A stretch of 51,470 bases of DNA from NCBI GenBank assembly GCA_002148405.1, contig MUGG01000142.1, positions 1 to 51,470 on the forward strand, in the 5' to 3' direction. Within the stretch, counting starts at the first letter, position 1. Each line of letters starts with the position of its first letter. Under the pieces are notes generated by a model, which made no database searches, was not told the DNA's origin, and worked only from the letters and a program-made list of their open reading frames with translations. A program made the translations under genes and the position numbers. Positions 8,459-16,754 of the stretch are shown here, piece after piece. The DNA is from Alkalinema sp. CACIAM 70d (GTDB taxonomy: Bacteria > Cyanobacteriota > Cyanobacteriia > Leptolyngbyales > Leptolyngbyaceae).

Positions 8459-8683
8459 TTAATCGACCGCTTCGATTTCGTAGTCTGCCAGGTGGACTTT
8501 CAATTTGGGGCCAAATTGCACTAAGTAGGGAAAATTAGCGCTCACTGGACGACCATGCCAACTATTGACGATCGCGACCACTTCACCCTCTTTCCCGTTG
8601 AGATCAAAACCCTGATTCCGATGCTCTGGGTGATGATAAATGACAACGGAGTTCTTCACCCGAATGCGCTTCCCAACTTCCAT
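8459..8683 (-). CDS. ftrV: Ferredoxin-thioredoxin reductase, variable chain
   Basis: The 74-residue variable (alpha) subunit of ferredoxin-thioredoxin reductase, which clamps the catalytic FtrC subunit so that electrons from ferredoxin reduce thioredoxin in the light. The signature stretches VVIYHHPEHRNQGFDL and GRPVSANFPYLVQF are characteristic, and the SH3-like beta-barrel length fits exactly. The start at 8683 (MEVGKRIRV) gives the normal family length; in-frame ATGs at 8719 and 8743 would add a non-conserved lead. ftrC is not in this window, as is common since the two genes are usually unlinked. Confidence 0.92.
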   Translation of the reverse strand: MEVGKRIRVKNSVVIYHHPEHRNQGFDLNGKEGEVVAIVNSWHGRPVSANFPYLVQFGPKLKVHLADYEIEAVD

Positions 8684-8972
8684 AGCCTTTGATGTGTTCC
8701 TCTCAGCAGTCGTTACCATAGACCAATTCACCTGACTGCACAATCGACAGCTTTACTATCTTTACACAAGACGGCAACGGTTCTGATCTGGGAAAGGGCT
8801 CTTCTCGTCGATTGTTGCGATAGAAAAGCCTCTCCCTCCGTTCCCGCGAGTCTTTGCCTATCCCGGTGGCCCGATCTCAGGCTTGCACCCTTGCAGGCTT
8901 GCCCGATCGTTTCCCACCGAAGTTGACCCACCACCGTTAACCCACCCCCGTTGCTGACCTAAATTTGCCGAC

Positions 8973-10877
8973 CTAATTTGGACGGGAGAACCAGCCTTGT
9001 ACCTGGGTTTGCAGGCGATCGCGCCAAGCATTGAACCCATTGGCATCCAGCACCGACCAGGCATACAGTCCGCCACCCGTCGCCAGCAGCAGGAAGAGCA
9101 GGACGCCGCCAACCCAGGACTTGCGGCGGGCAGGTTTGCGCGCTGGGGCGGTGGATGAAGTTGCAGAATCTGCATCGATCGTGGGTTCCGACAGGGTGAG
9201 ATCCAGAACCGGCTCATCGCTAGGGACTGCCTCTGGCTCGTCGATCGCCGCTCCGGGAGTGGTTAAAAAGGCATTGGCTCCGGCAGAACTCACCTGGAAC
9301 CGGGTCAGAACAATGGAAATATTATCCGAACCGTTGCGTTCATTGGCCAACTGAATCCAAGCTTGAGCCGCAGCTTCTAGGGTGATGCGTCCCCGGATGA
9401 GCGGATCGGCAAAGTTTTCCCAAGAGTGTTCCAGTAAGTCACGATCGCTCAGCCCATCGGAGCAGAGAACCAACACCCCATCCTCTTCCACCACAAACCG
9501 ATTGACCGTCGGCTTGAGAAATTCACTATCCCGCGTCCCCAGGGCTTGGATCAAGGCTCCCGCATCGGGGCGTTGCAGGGCATCGCGGTAGGTGGTGCGT
9601 CCCATCCGCACTTCCCGCACCGCCACATCATCGTCCACCGTCAGGCAGTGAATCCCCCTCGGCGTGAGCCAATAGGCGCGGCTGTCCCCCACATTGGTGA
9701 TGTAGAGTTCGTGGCTGTTGCTGGCGATCGCCCCACTGGCCAACTTAATCCGCTGGGGCACTTGCAACGCCATGACCAGGGTCGTTCCCATACGGCGACG
9801 ATCCTGGCGCTCCTGATTGTCGTTTTGAGCAGAGATTAAATTATTCGCCACCCGTACGATCGCGGCCAACTGTTCTTCAATGACCTCCGGTGGCACAATT
9901 TCCTGCTGTTCTGCGATTTCCGCCAACAGTGCCTTAATCTGCGGCTTGACTGACTGGACGGCCATATGACTGGCCACTTCTCCCCCTTCATGACCGCCAA
10001 TCCCATCACAGACGATCGACCAGCGGGGCAAGAGCTCATCCTGGATCTGGGAACTTTCGCCCAGGGGATAGCAAGTATCTTCGTTGTGATCCCGCTCTTT
10101 GCCCACATCCGTTGCACCGTAGACTTGCAACCCCAAAGAAAGCTGGGCGGCCTGTTGCAGCAGCAATTGGTTCAGTTGGGCGCGAATATTTTCCGGATCC
10201 ACCTCGTCATCATGCAATTGAACGCAGAGGTCTTGCACCACCGGCAAAATCGTCTGCCGACATTCCGGCAACAGCCCCGACCAAAACTCCGCTAACTGGC
10301 TGAAGCTGGGCGGGGTTGAATCGATCGTCAGTGCCCGCAGCCGAATCCGCCAGTCGTGAACCCGCAGGTTCTCTTCGATGAGCAAACTACTGCCCACCTG
10401 CCAATCCAACAACGGTTGCCACAGTTCCCACATCTGCCAGAGCCAATAAACCTGACGCACCGCGCTGGCCTGCCCAAAGGCTTGTGCGAATGGCAGATAG
10501 GGCGTCCCCTCCGCATCGATCGGGCTATTGTCTAGTAAGAGAATTTCTTTACCTCCCTCGCGACAGAATCCGTACACGTTGGGGAGATGGAGGCGATAGG
10601 CATAGAGATGTAAGTAAGGCAAAACCGTTTCGGGAATTTCCTGGGGTAAATAGGGCAGCATTCCCGGCTGTAAATCCAACCAAATTTGTGGAGCTACCAC
10701 CTGATAGCGACCTTTTCCCACAATGCTGCCGATGGGTTTGCTACCTCCGTCCATGGCCCATAGCCGACGGTAGGTAATCGGTGTGCCACAGTTGGCGCAA
10801 ACTTTTGCCCCAATGGCATTGTCCGGGCGATCGCAGTGGGGATTGGTGCAGTAAATCTTCAGCTCAAAACGGCTCAT
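8973..10877 (-). CDS. Zinc-ribbon PP2C-type Ser/Thr protein phosphatase
   Basis: A 634-residue metal-dependent phosphatase. Order: a four-Cys zinc ribbon at the N-terminus (CTNPHC and CANCG, within the first 32 residues), an alpha/beta region of about 220 residues without a recognised domain, a PP2C domain from about 252 with RDHNED, CDGIGGHEGGE, GDSRAYW, CSDGLSD and NGSDNI motifs supplying the metal-binding aspartates, an acidic Pro/Glu-rich linker, and a single transmembrane helix at about 595-615 with a short outer tail. The catalytic domain would be cytoplasmic and membrane-tethered. The same type of N-terminal zinc ribbon occurs in the Ser/Thr kinase at 32145, suggesting related signalling complexes. 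Its targets are unknown. Confidence 0.92.
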   Translation of the reverse strand: MSRFELKIYCTNPHCDRPDNAIGAKVCANCGTPITYRRLWAMDGGSKPIGSIVGKGRYQVVAPQIWLDLQPGMLPYLPQEIPETVLPYLHLYAYRLHLPNVYGFCREGGKEILLLDNSPIDAEGTPYLPFAQAFGQASAVRQVYWLWQMWELWQPLLDWQVGSSLLIEENLRVHDWRIRLRALTIDSTPPSFSQLAEFWSGLLPECRQTILPVVQDLCVQLHDDEVDPENIRAQLNQLLLQQAAQLSLGLQVYGATDVGKERDHNEDTCYPLGESSQIQDELLPRWSIVCDGIGGHEGGEVASHMAVQSVKPQIKALLAEIAEQQEIVPPEVIEEQLAAIVRVANNLISAQNDNQERQDRRRMGTTLVMALQVPQRIKLASGAIASNSHELYITNVGDSRAYWLTPRGIHCLTVDDDVAVREVRMGRTTYRDALQRPDAGALIQALGTRDSEFLKPTVNRFVVEEDGVLVLCSDGLSDRDLLEHSWENFADPLIRGRITLEAAAQAWIQLANERNGSDNISIVLTRFQVSSAGANAFLTTPGAAIDEPEAVPSDEPVLDLTLSEPTIDADSATSSTAPARKPARRKSWVGGVLLFLLLATGGGLYAWSVLDANGFNAWRDRLQTQVQGWFSRPN

Positions 10878-11322
10878 AGGACTGGAATGTTTAAACGCGC
10901 CAAACGATCTAGTGGGTTAACGCAAGGGGTTAACGGTTCAGTAAGGTTAACAGGTTAGGCACTGTTTCGTAACGCTTGGTTGAATCAGGCTTGGTTGAGT
11001 CAGGCTCACTAGCTACAGAGTTAGTAGGAGTTGAACCTTGGGATAACCAAGTCAGGATGATGACTTAGCCGCCTGTCGATCGAAGCTGAGATCTCTCAAC
11101 AAATCTCTCTCAGAATCCTAAATGTTTATGTCTAGATTGCGAAATCTCTAGGGAACGTTGTGAATATGTCGATAGACAAGGGTTATAGAAAAAGATGAGA
11201 GTGTTCCCCCAACGATCTCTCTAGGAAGTCTAGGCAATCGCCGATTTTCCCATCTTGCAATTAGTTCTACAAACTATACCAAACCCCCTCAGCGCTCAAA
11301 AACTCCAACCCCTCTTGAAGCT
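10878..11322. other. Intergenic region between divergent genes
   Basis: A 445-bp gap between the phosphatase and NfeD genes. It contains loose direct repeats (GGTTAACGG/AGGTTAACAGG near 10928-10955 and GGTTGAATCAGGC/GGTTGAGTCAGGC near 10978-11003) but no gene that I can support. Confidence 0.45.
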
Positions 11323-11742
11323 ATGGCATCTCAAACATTTTGGTTGTTTTTAGGCATTGGCCTATGTGCAGTGGAAGCCGTCTTTCCCACCGCCTACATT
11401 GCCTTAGTGATGGGAATTAGTGCTTTGCTGGTGGCGATCGCGGCGCAATGGCTGTCGCTCAATCTGGAAGTCTGGCTGTGGATTGGACTGTCTCTGTTGG
11501 GCCTCTGGATTTCCCGTACCTTTGTGCCGCCGAGAAAAACGGTGAAGTGGGATGACAAGGTGGGCGAAACCTTAACGGAAATTCTACCGGGCAAGCTGGG
11601 ACGGGTACTCTATGAGGGCAACTCTTGGGCGGCTCGATGTGAAGATCCCGATGTGACCATTCCGGCTCAGCAATCCGTTTTGGTCGTTGGGCGGCAAGGG
11701 ACAACCTTGTTAGTTTTGCCAGAAGGTGTGCTGCATGGCTAG
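11323..11742 (+). CDS. NfeD-like membrane protein (short form)
   Basis: A 139-residue protein with two or three closely spaced transmembrane helices (about 4-24, 28-46, 48-66) followed by a soluble OB-fold-like domain (about 80-137) ending in VLVVGRQGTTLLVLP, the usual close of NfeD C-terminal domains. The long-form protease domain is absent. NfeD proteins work with SPFH/stomatin proteins in membrane microdomains, and the next gene is such a protein, 111 bp downstream on the same strand. Its stop codon falls inside a 16-nt tandem repeat. Confidence 0.85.
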   Translation: MASQTFWLFLGIGLCAVEAVFPTAYIALVMGISALLVAIAAQWLSLNLEVWLWIGLSLLGLWISRTFVPPRKTVKWDDKVGETLTEILPGKLGRVLYEGNSWAARCEDPDVTIPAQQSVLVVGRQGTTLLVLPEGVLHG

Positions 11743-11784
11743 CTGCTCAGTTGGCTAGCTGCTCAGTTGGCTAGCTGCTCAGTT
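11737..11784 (+). repeat. 16-nt tandem repeat spanning the NfeD stop codon
   Basis: Three exact copies of GGCTAGCTGCTCAGTT (11737, 11753, 11769) followed by a degenerate fourth (11785-11800). The TAG of the first copy is the stop codon of the NfeD-like gene, so the array grows out of the coding end into the spacer before the SPFH gene. Confidence 0.9.
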
Positions 11785-11853
11785 GGCTAGTTACTCATGG
11801 CGACTGGCTAATTCACAGATTAATTGACAAAAATTTTAGGAGTCTTTTTATTT

Positions 11854-12801
11854 ATGTGGCAATTGATTCTTGCACTGCTAGTGGGCGGAGCGGCGGTTTC
11901 TAGCGTCAAAATCGTGGAGCAGGGAAACGAAGCGCTGGTTGAACGGTTGGGCCAGTACGATCGCAAGCTGGATCCTGGCTTAAACCTCGTTCTCCCCTTC
12001 ATCGATCGCATCGCCTACCAGGAAACCATTCGGGAAAAGGTGCTAGACATTCCGCCCCAGAATTGCATTACGCGGGATAACGTGGCGATCGCGGCGGATG
12101 CGGTGGTCTACTGGCGGATTGTGGACATGGAGAAAGCCTACTACAAGGTGCAGAATCTGCAATCGGCCATGATTAACCTCGTGCTGACCCAAATTCGGGC
12201 GGAAATGGGGAAACTGGAACTGGATGAAACCTTTACCGCACGGGAGCAAATTAACGAAACCCTCCTGCGGGAACTCGACATTGCCACCGATCCCTGGGGC
12301 GTGAAGGTGACGCGGGTGGAACTGCGGGAAATTGTTCCAGCCAAGGCAGTGCAGGAGTCGATGGAACTGCAAATGTCCGCCGAACGGAAAAAACGAGCCG
12401 CTATCTTGACCTCGGAAGGGGAGCGGGAATCGGCCATTAACAGCGCACGGGGTAAAGCGGAGTCCCAAGTGCTGGATGCAGAAGCCCGCAAACGCGCCAC
12501 GGTGATGGCGGCAGAAGCGGAGCAGCAACGAATTGTCTTGGAAGCGCAAGCTAACCGCCAGCAACAGGTGTTAAAAGCCCAAGCCACGGCGGAGGCACTG
12601 AATATTGTCACCCAAGCCCTGAATGCTGACCCACAAGCGCCCCAGGCAGCGCAACTGTTGATGGCATTGGGCTACCTAAACATGGGTGAAACGATCGGTA
12701 AGAGCAACAGCAGCAAAGTTCTATTCATGGATCCGGCAAGTATTCCTGGCTCGCTCGCTGGCATGATGTCGATCGTGAACAACGGCAACGGTCAAGCATA
12801 G
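11854..12801 (+). CDS. SPFH/stomatin-like protein (paraslipin type)
   Basis: A 315-residue stomatin-family protein that would assemble into membrane-bound rings organising microdomains or regulating proteases. Residues 1-18 are a hydrophobic membrane hairpin or signal anchor; the SPFH domain (about 20-175) contains the typical GLNLVLPFIDR, DNVAIAADAVVYWRI and DPWGVKVTRVELREI stretches; a long Ala/Glu/Arg-rich coiled coil follows (about 175-255), then a conserved helical end. The ATG at 11854 follows an AGGAG at about 11839, so I prefer it to an in-frame upstream TTG. It forms a likely two-gene operon with the NfeD-like gene, the classical partner arrangement. Confidence 0.92.
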   Translation: MWQLILALLVGGAAVSSVKIVEQGNEALVERLGQYDRKLDPGLNLVLPFIDRIAYQETIREKVLDIPPQNCITRDNVAIAADAVVYWRIVDMEKAYYKVQNLQSAMINLVLTQIRAEMGKLELDETFTAREQINETLLRELDIATDPWGVKVTRVELREIVPAKAVQESMELQMSAERKKRAAILTSEGERESAINSARGKAESQVLDAEARKRATVMAAEAEQQRIVLEAQANRQQQVLKAQATAEALNIVTQALNADPQAPQAAQLLMALGYLNMGETIGKSNSSKVLFMDPASIPGSLAGMMSIVNNGNGQA

Positions 12802-12833
12802 CGCCAATTTACTCACCTACCCTTTTACCCTTA

Positions 12834-13220
12834 TTACCCCTGCCCCTGACACTGGAGACAGACGCCAAAAAATTCCAGCAAATGGTAGTGAATTTTGAAC
12901 TGGTAGCGCTGGCTAAATTGTTTTTCTAGTTCGTGGACAGGGCAGGATTCCAGCTCGATCGTCGCCCCGCATTGTAAGCAGGTCAGGTGGTGGCGATCTT
13001 CTTGGAGCAAGCTATATAACGATTCTCCAGTGGCGAGGGTGCGGACTTGAACCGCGCCCTCTTTTTTCAAGCCGTCCAAAGCTCGGTAGACCGTGGCTAA
13101 CCCCATGACCTGATCCTGTTGCCGTAACTCCATATATAAGTCTTGGGCGGAAATGGCCCGATCGAGGGTGGTTAGGATCTCCAAAATCCTTTCTTGGCTG
13201 CGGGTTCGACGGGTTTTCAT
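12834..13220 (-). CDS. zur: Fur-family regulator, Zur (FurB) type
   Basis: A 128-residue metal-responsive repressor. The winged helix lies in the first 80 residues (QERILEILTTL, GLATVYRALDGL recognition region). The dimerisation half has HHLTCLQCG and a closing CLQC pair, the four Cys forming the structural zinc site, plus His residues of the sensory site. The sequence closely follows what I recall of cyanobacterial FurB/Zur, which represses zinc uptake when zinc is plentiful; iron-sensing FurA proteins are usually longer. The start at 13220 (MKTRRTRSQ) is preferred over a TTG at 13235. It is convergent with the SPFH gene. Confidence 0.85.
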   Translation of the reverse strand: MKTRRTRSQERILEILTTLDRAISAQDLYMELRQQDQVMGLATVYRALDGLKKEGAVQVRTLATGESLYSLLQEDRHHLTCLQCGATIELESCPVHELEKQFSQRYQFKIHYHLLEFFGVCLQCQGQG

Positions 13221-13411
13221 AAACGCTGCTATCAACTGGGGTTAGGTTTTGAGTGTAGCCTACTGCGAATTCGATAGGCTCATGGGTCGGTGAGATCGGT
13301 AGACCAAGATGTTGACTGGGAATGTTTGCTGGGATTTTTCTCGTGGGTATCTAGGTAGATAGGGTTTACCTGGGTTTACAATTATTTTCCATTGCGTTCA
13401 AGGCGATTATC

Positions 13412-13678
13412 GTGGCTCAACAGTTCCAAGCTCAAATTTATGTAACTCTTCGCCCGTCAGTGTTGGATCCGGCTGGGGTGGCTGTACAGTCCGGGCTGAA
13501 ACATATGGGTTACGACAATGTTGAGAGCGTGCGGATCGGCAAGTACATTGAGTTGAGCTTAACCGCAGAAAATGAGGCTGTAGCTAAAGAACAGTTGGAT
13601 CGGGTCTGTGACCAATTGTTGGCCAATCCCGTGATTGAGAATTATCGGTTTGATCTCAAAGCAGTGGCGGCAGTGTAA
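13412..13678 (+). CDS. purS: Phosphoribosylformylglycinamidine synthase subunit PurS
   Basis: The 88-residue small subunit of the three-part FGAM synthase (PurL, PurQ, PurS), which converts FGAR to FGAM in purine synthesis. The family stretches VTLRPSVLDPAGVAVQSGL and ENPVIENYRF-like NPVIENYRFDL are clear, and the length is normal. It starts with GTG. PurS forms the bridge between the glutaminase PurQ and the synthase PurL. purQ follows 172 bp downstream on the same strand, with a hairpin repeat in the gap. Confidence 0.93.
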   Translation: MAQQFQAQIYVTLRPSVLDPAGVAVQSGLKHMGYDNVESVRIGKYIELSLTAENEAVAKEQLDRVCDQLLANPVIENYRFDLKAVAAV

Positions 13679-13691
13679 TCGCTATCAAAGT

Positions 13692-13714
13692 CCCTCGCCC
13701 GTTCTGGGAGAGGG
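13692..13714. repeat. Short GC-rich hairpin between purS and purQ
   Basis: Positions 13692-13700 and 13706-13714 can pair with one mismatch over a short loop. It belongs to the same style of interspersed hairpin as 23-48 and 26785-26811. It has no strong U tract, so I read it as a repeat and not a terminator. Confidence 0.5.
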
Positions 13715-13850
13715 ATTTAGGGTGAGGGCTGCATGAGGGTTACATAAGGTGGGATGCGCCAATGATGAACCCCAGTGATGATGCGCCCCAGTGATTCAGT
13801 GACTATTCTTGGCAAGTTTGGCTGTAACCGTTCTCTACTTTTTCTGAGCT

Positions 13851-14542
13851 ATGAAATTTGGTGTTATTGTTTTTCCGGGATCCAACTGTGATCGCGATAT
13901 GGCCTGGGTGACCCGTGGCATCCTGGGGCAAGAGACGCGCATGGTGTGGCACGAAGAGCGAGATTTGTCGGATCTGGATGTGGTGATTGTGCCCGGTGGG
14001 TTTAGTTACGGCGACTATTTGCGATGTGGGGCGATCGCGCGGTTTTCACCGGCCATGCAAGCCACGATCGACCATGCTGCCCAGGGGAAATATGTTTTGG
14101 GCGTTTGTAACGGCTTTCAAATCCTGACGGAAGTGGGATTGCTACCCGGTGCGTTGATGCGCAATCGGGATCTGCATTTCATCTGCGATCGTACGCCCTT
14201 ACGGGTAGAACGGAATGACTTACCTTGGACAAAAAATTATCGATCGGGTGATGTGGTCACGATTCCAATTTCCCACGGGGAAGGCTGCTACTACGCCGAC
14301 GCAGATACCTTGAAGGAAGTAGAAGATAATCAGCAAGTCCTATTCCGCTACTGTGTGCCTTGGGTAAGGTGACGGAAGCGGCTAACCCCAACGGCTCCTT
14401 GAATAATATTGCGGGGATCTGTAACCGCCAAGGCAATGTGTTGGGCATGATGCCTCACCCAGAGCGATCGGCAGATGCCGCGATCGGCGCAACGGATGGC
14501 TTAGCGCTGTTTAAAGGATTGCTCGAAATGGCCATTGCGTAA
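13851..14542 (+). pseudogene. purQ: PurQ (FGAM synthase glutaminase subunit), frame broken near the 3' end
   Basis: PurQ is the class I glutamine amidotransferase subunit that supplies ammonia to PurL. Everything expected is present: FPGSNCDRDM at the N-terminus, the nucleophile in GVCNGFQIL (Cys about 85), and the catalytic ISHGEG and NIAGICNRQG/MMPHPERS segments. The frame breaks after RYC at about 14354: the original frame runs to a TGA at 14370-14372, while the rest continues one frame over (ALGKVTEAANPNGS) to 14542. The family spacing RYC-x-A-x-G-x-V indicates one missing base between 14354 and 14357. The catalytic His of MPHPERS lies after the break, so the truncated product should be inactive. 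A sequencing error is the simplest explanation because purQ is needed for purine prototrophy; a true mutation or recoding is possible. Confidence 0.88.
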
Positions 14543-15186
14543 GCATCAGCGAACGCGGACGCACTATAGTTGCTTCTTATATTCTGGCTGATAACTTGTT
14601 TCGAGTTGGTTCGAGATTAGTTCGAGTCCGTTTTCAATTCCAGCTCCAGGAAGCAACCCCATTACCTCTTGAAAAAGACAGAAGGCACTCGATCGGGTGC
14701 CTTTCGTTTTGTGTTAAGTGAATTTTTACCCTCAACAACAATAAGAGTTATGAATTAATTTATTAATAAGAATTAACGAATATGACGATAAATTCATGAA
14801 TTTAATCATACTTATATTGCAAAATATTTCAATAAATTGAGTTAGATGTTGTATTTTCAGACTCAAGAACGAGTGATCAAGCTTTAGAAGCAACATAATG
14901 AATCAAAAAATCATTTATTAAAAAAATCTAAAAACTTTCAACGTTGATTAATCCTAGGTCTTAATGCCTATCGATGTGAACAGATTGATGCATTGAGACA
15001 TAAAAGTTAACGAAGGAAGACTAGAAAAATAAAGAACAGTATCAATAAGATGTGGGTGGGTAATTCACTACCCCAAAAAACTCATCAGGCAATTTTTGGA
15101 TTGAATCCTAAATTACTAAGGTGACAAGACAAGAATTGTTTGCTGAACGGATTTTTTGTTCTTCATTCAAGTCATTATCCAAACCT
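14543..15186. other. AT-rich region upstream of psbA
   Basis: A 644-bp gap containing the purQ terminator (14682-14703), three spaced copies of TTCGAG around 14598-14626, and a very AT-rich stretch (about 14730-14960) unlike the flanking genes. It must hold the psbA promoter and 5' leader. An open frame from a GTG at 15121 reaches psbA in frame but its 22 extra codons do not match D1. No other gene seen; a small antisense or regulatory RNA cannot be excluded. Confidence 0.5.
14682..14703 (+). terminator. Rho-independent terminator after purSQ
   Basis: A perfect 7-bp stem AAGGCAC/GTGCCTT (14682-14688 and 14697-14703) with an 8-nt loop, followed by TCGTTTTGTG. Confidence 0.75.
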
Positions 15187-16266
15187 ATGACCACAGCACT
15201 TCAACGTCGTGAAGGTAGCGCGTGGGATCGGTACTGCGATTGGATCACCAGCACCAACAACCGGATTTATGTCGGTTGGTTCGGTACCCTGATGATTCCT
15301 TGCTTGCTAACCGCAACCATCTGCTATCTCATTGCTTTCGTCGCAGCTCCCCCCGTGGACATCGACGGCATCCGTGAGCCCGTTGCAGGCTCTCTGATCT
15401 ACGGTAACAACATCATCTCTGGTGCGGTTATCCCTTCCTCCAACGCCATTGGGGTTCACTTCTATCCCATTTGGGATGCAGCTTCCCTCGATGAGTGGCT
15501 GTACAACGGTGGCCCTTACCAGCTGATCATTTTCCACTTCCTGATCGGTTGCGCTTGCTACATGGGCCGTCAGTGGGAACTGTCCTACCGCCTGGGTATG
15601 CGTCCTTGGATCTGCGTAGCTTACTCTGCGCCTCTGGCCTCTGCTGCTGCAGTTTTCCTGATCTACCCGATCGGTCAAGGCTCCTTCTCTGACGGGATGC
15701 CCCTGGGTATCTCCGGAACCTTCAACTTCATGATCGTGTTCCAAGCAGAGCACAACATCCTGATGCACCCCTTCCACATGCTCGGTGTGGCTGGCGTCTT
15801 CGGGGGTAGCTTGTTCTCCGCGATGCACGGTTCTCTGGTGACCTCTTCCTTGGTGCGTGAGACCACCGAAGTAGAATCTCAGAACTACGGTTACAAGTTT
15901 GGACAAGAAGAAGAGACCTACAACATCGTGGCAGCTCACGGTTACTTCGGTCGTCTGATTTTCCAATATGCATCGTTCAACAACAGCCGTTCCTTGCACT
16001 TCTTCTTGGGTGCATGGCCGGTGGTAGGTATCTGGTTCACCGCATTGGGCGTGAGCACGATGGCCTTCAACCTGAACGGTTTCAACTTCAACCAATCCAT
16101 TCTGGATTCTGAAGGTCGCGTTGTGTCCACTTGGGCAGACATGATCAACCGGGCCAACCTGGGGATGGAAGTGATGCACGAGCGTAATGCTCACAACTTC
16201 CCTCTGGACTTGGCTGCTGGCGAGTCTGCACCTGTAGCACTGCAAGCTCCTGCTATCAACGGTTAA
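15187..16266 (+). CDS. psbA: Photosystem II reaction-centre protein D1
   Basis: D1 binds, with D2, the primary donor, pheophytin, QB and the Mn4CaO5 cluster in thylakoid membranes. The 359-residue product starts at 15187 (MTTALQRREG) and is one residue shorter at the N-terminus than the usual 360-residue D1, so canonical numbering is local plus one. Seen: five transmembrane helices, the Mn/Ca ligand Asp170 region (SFSDGMP), Glu189 and His190 (FQAEHN), the QB loop with Ser264 (ASFNNSRSL), His332/Glu333 (MHERNAHNFPLDLA) and a cleavable C-terminal extension after Ala344. Residue 130 is Gln (MGRQWEL), as in the low-light D1:1 form. The markers of microaerobic D1' (Ala80, Leu158, Ala286) are absent. 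Codon use is strongly biased, as expected for a highly expressed gene. Confidence 0.98.
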   Translation: MTTALQRREGSAWDRYCDWITSTNNRIYVGWFGTLMIPCLLTATICYLIAFVAAPPVDIDGIREPVAGSLIYGNNIISGAVIPSSNAIGVHFYPIWDAASLDEWLYNGGPYQLIIFHFLIGCACYMGRQWELSYRLGMRPWICVAYSAPLASAAAVFLIYPIGQGSFSDGMPLGISGTFNFMIVFQAEHNILMHPFHMLGVAGVFGGSLFSAMHGSLVTSSLVRETTEVESQNYGYKFGQEEETYNIVAAHGYFGRLIFQYASFNNSRSLHFFLGAWPVVGIWFTALGVSTMAFNLNGFNFNQSILDSEGRVVSTWADMINRANLGMEVMHERNAHNFPLDLAAGESAPVALQAPAING

Positions 16267-16308
16267 TTTTTCAAGGCTAATTTGGTTTAGCACTGGTTAG
16301 TTAATCTG

Positions 16309-16337
16309 AAGCCCCCACCAAATTGGCGGGGGCTTTT
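16309..16337 (+). terminator. Terminator of psbA
   Basis: An 11-bp stem with one mismatch (16309-16319 with 16325-16335, AAGCCCCCACC and GGCGGGGGCTT) followed by a run of T. Confidence 0.9.
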
Positions 16338-16754
16338 TGCATATTTGGGTCATTCTGTTTCTAGTCTATTGGCAAATAATACTGATGCACTATAAATAAG
16401 TGCTCAACGATGACTTGATAAAGTTTTGTAAGGAACCTTTTCTTTGGTTGGTGATTGTTTAATAAATTAGTGGGTAACAGGCCAATCTTTGGCGTGGGAT
16501 TGAATAAGCCAGAAGCTAGTTCGCGATCGATTCGTCACTACGGCCCGATCGCGGGTTGCATGTTTGTAACCTGGATGATTAGCTGCTTCAACGCTGTAGC
16601 GATCGAGTTGATTCGCTTAGTTTGTGCAAGTGACATTGACAATTTATTGATCATTGTTTGGGCATGGGTGCTAGAAAATATCCAAGTTATTGCAATAAAA
16701 CTAGCTTTACAGAATCTCCTAATCATGACAAACCTTCCACAATGATCCGTCTCC
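16338..16754. other. Intergenic region upstream of the response-regulator pair
   Basis: About 420 bp between the psbA terminator and the first response-regulator gene. An open frame from a TTG at 16455 to 16745 encodes a hydrophobic 96-residue peptide with no family resemblance and no ribosome site; I regard it as unlikely. No other structure recognised. Confidence 0.4.

Noticed and set aside
15121..15186. N-terminal extension of D1 from a GTG
   Set aside because: The extra 22 residues do not match D1, which begins MTT at 15187; this is untranslated leader.
15187..16266. Rogue D1, ChlF or microaerobic D1' variant
   Set aside because: The Mn-cluster ligands, QB site and the C-terminal processing region are all present, and the D1' marker residues are absent.
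15307..16293. 328-codon open frame antisense to psbA
   Set aside because: A by-product of the strong codon bias of psbA; composition is His/Val/Glu-rich and not protein-like.
16455..16745. 96-codon plus-strand open frame before the response regulators
   Set aside because: Starts with TTG, no ribosome site, no recognisable family; hydrophobic stretches are expected by chance in AT-rich DNA.
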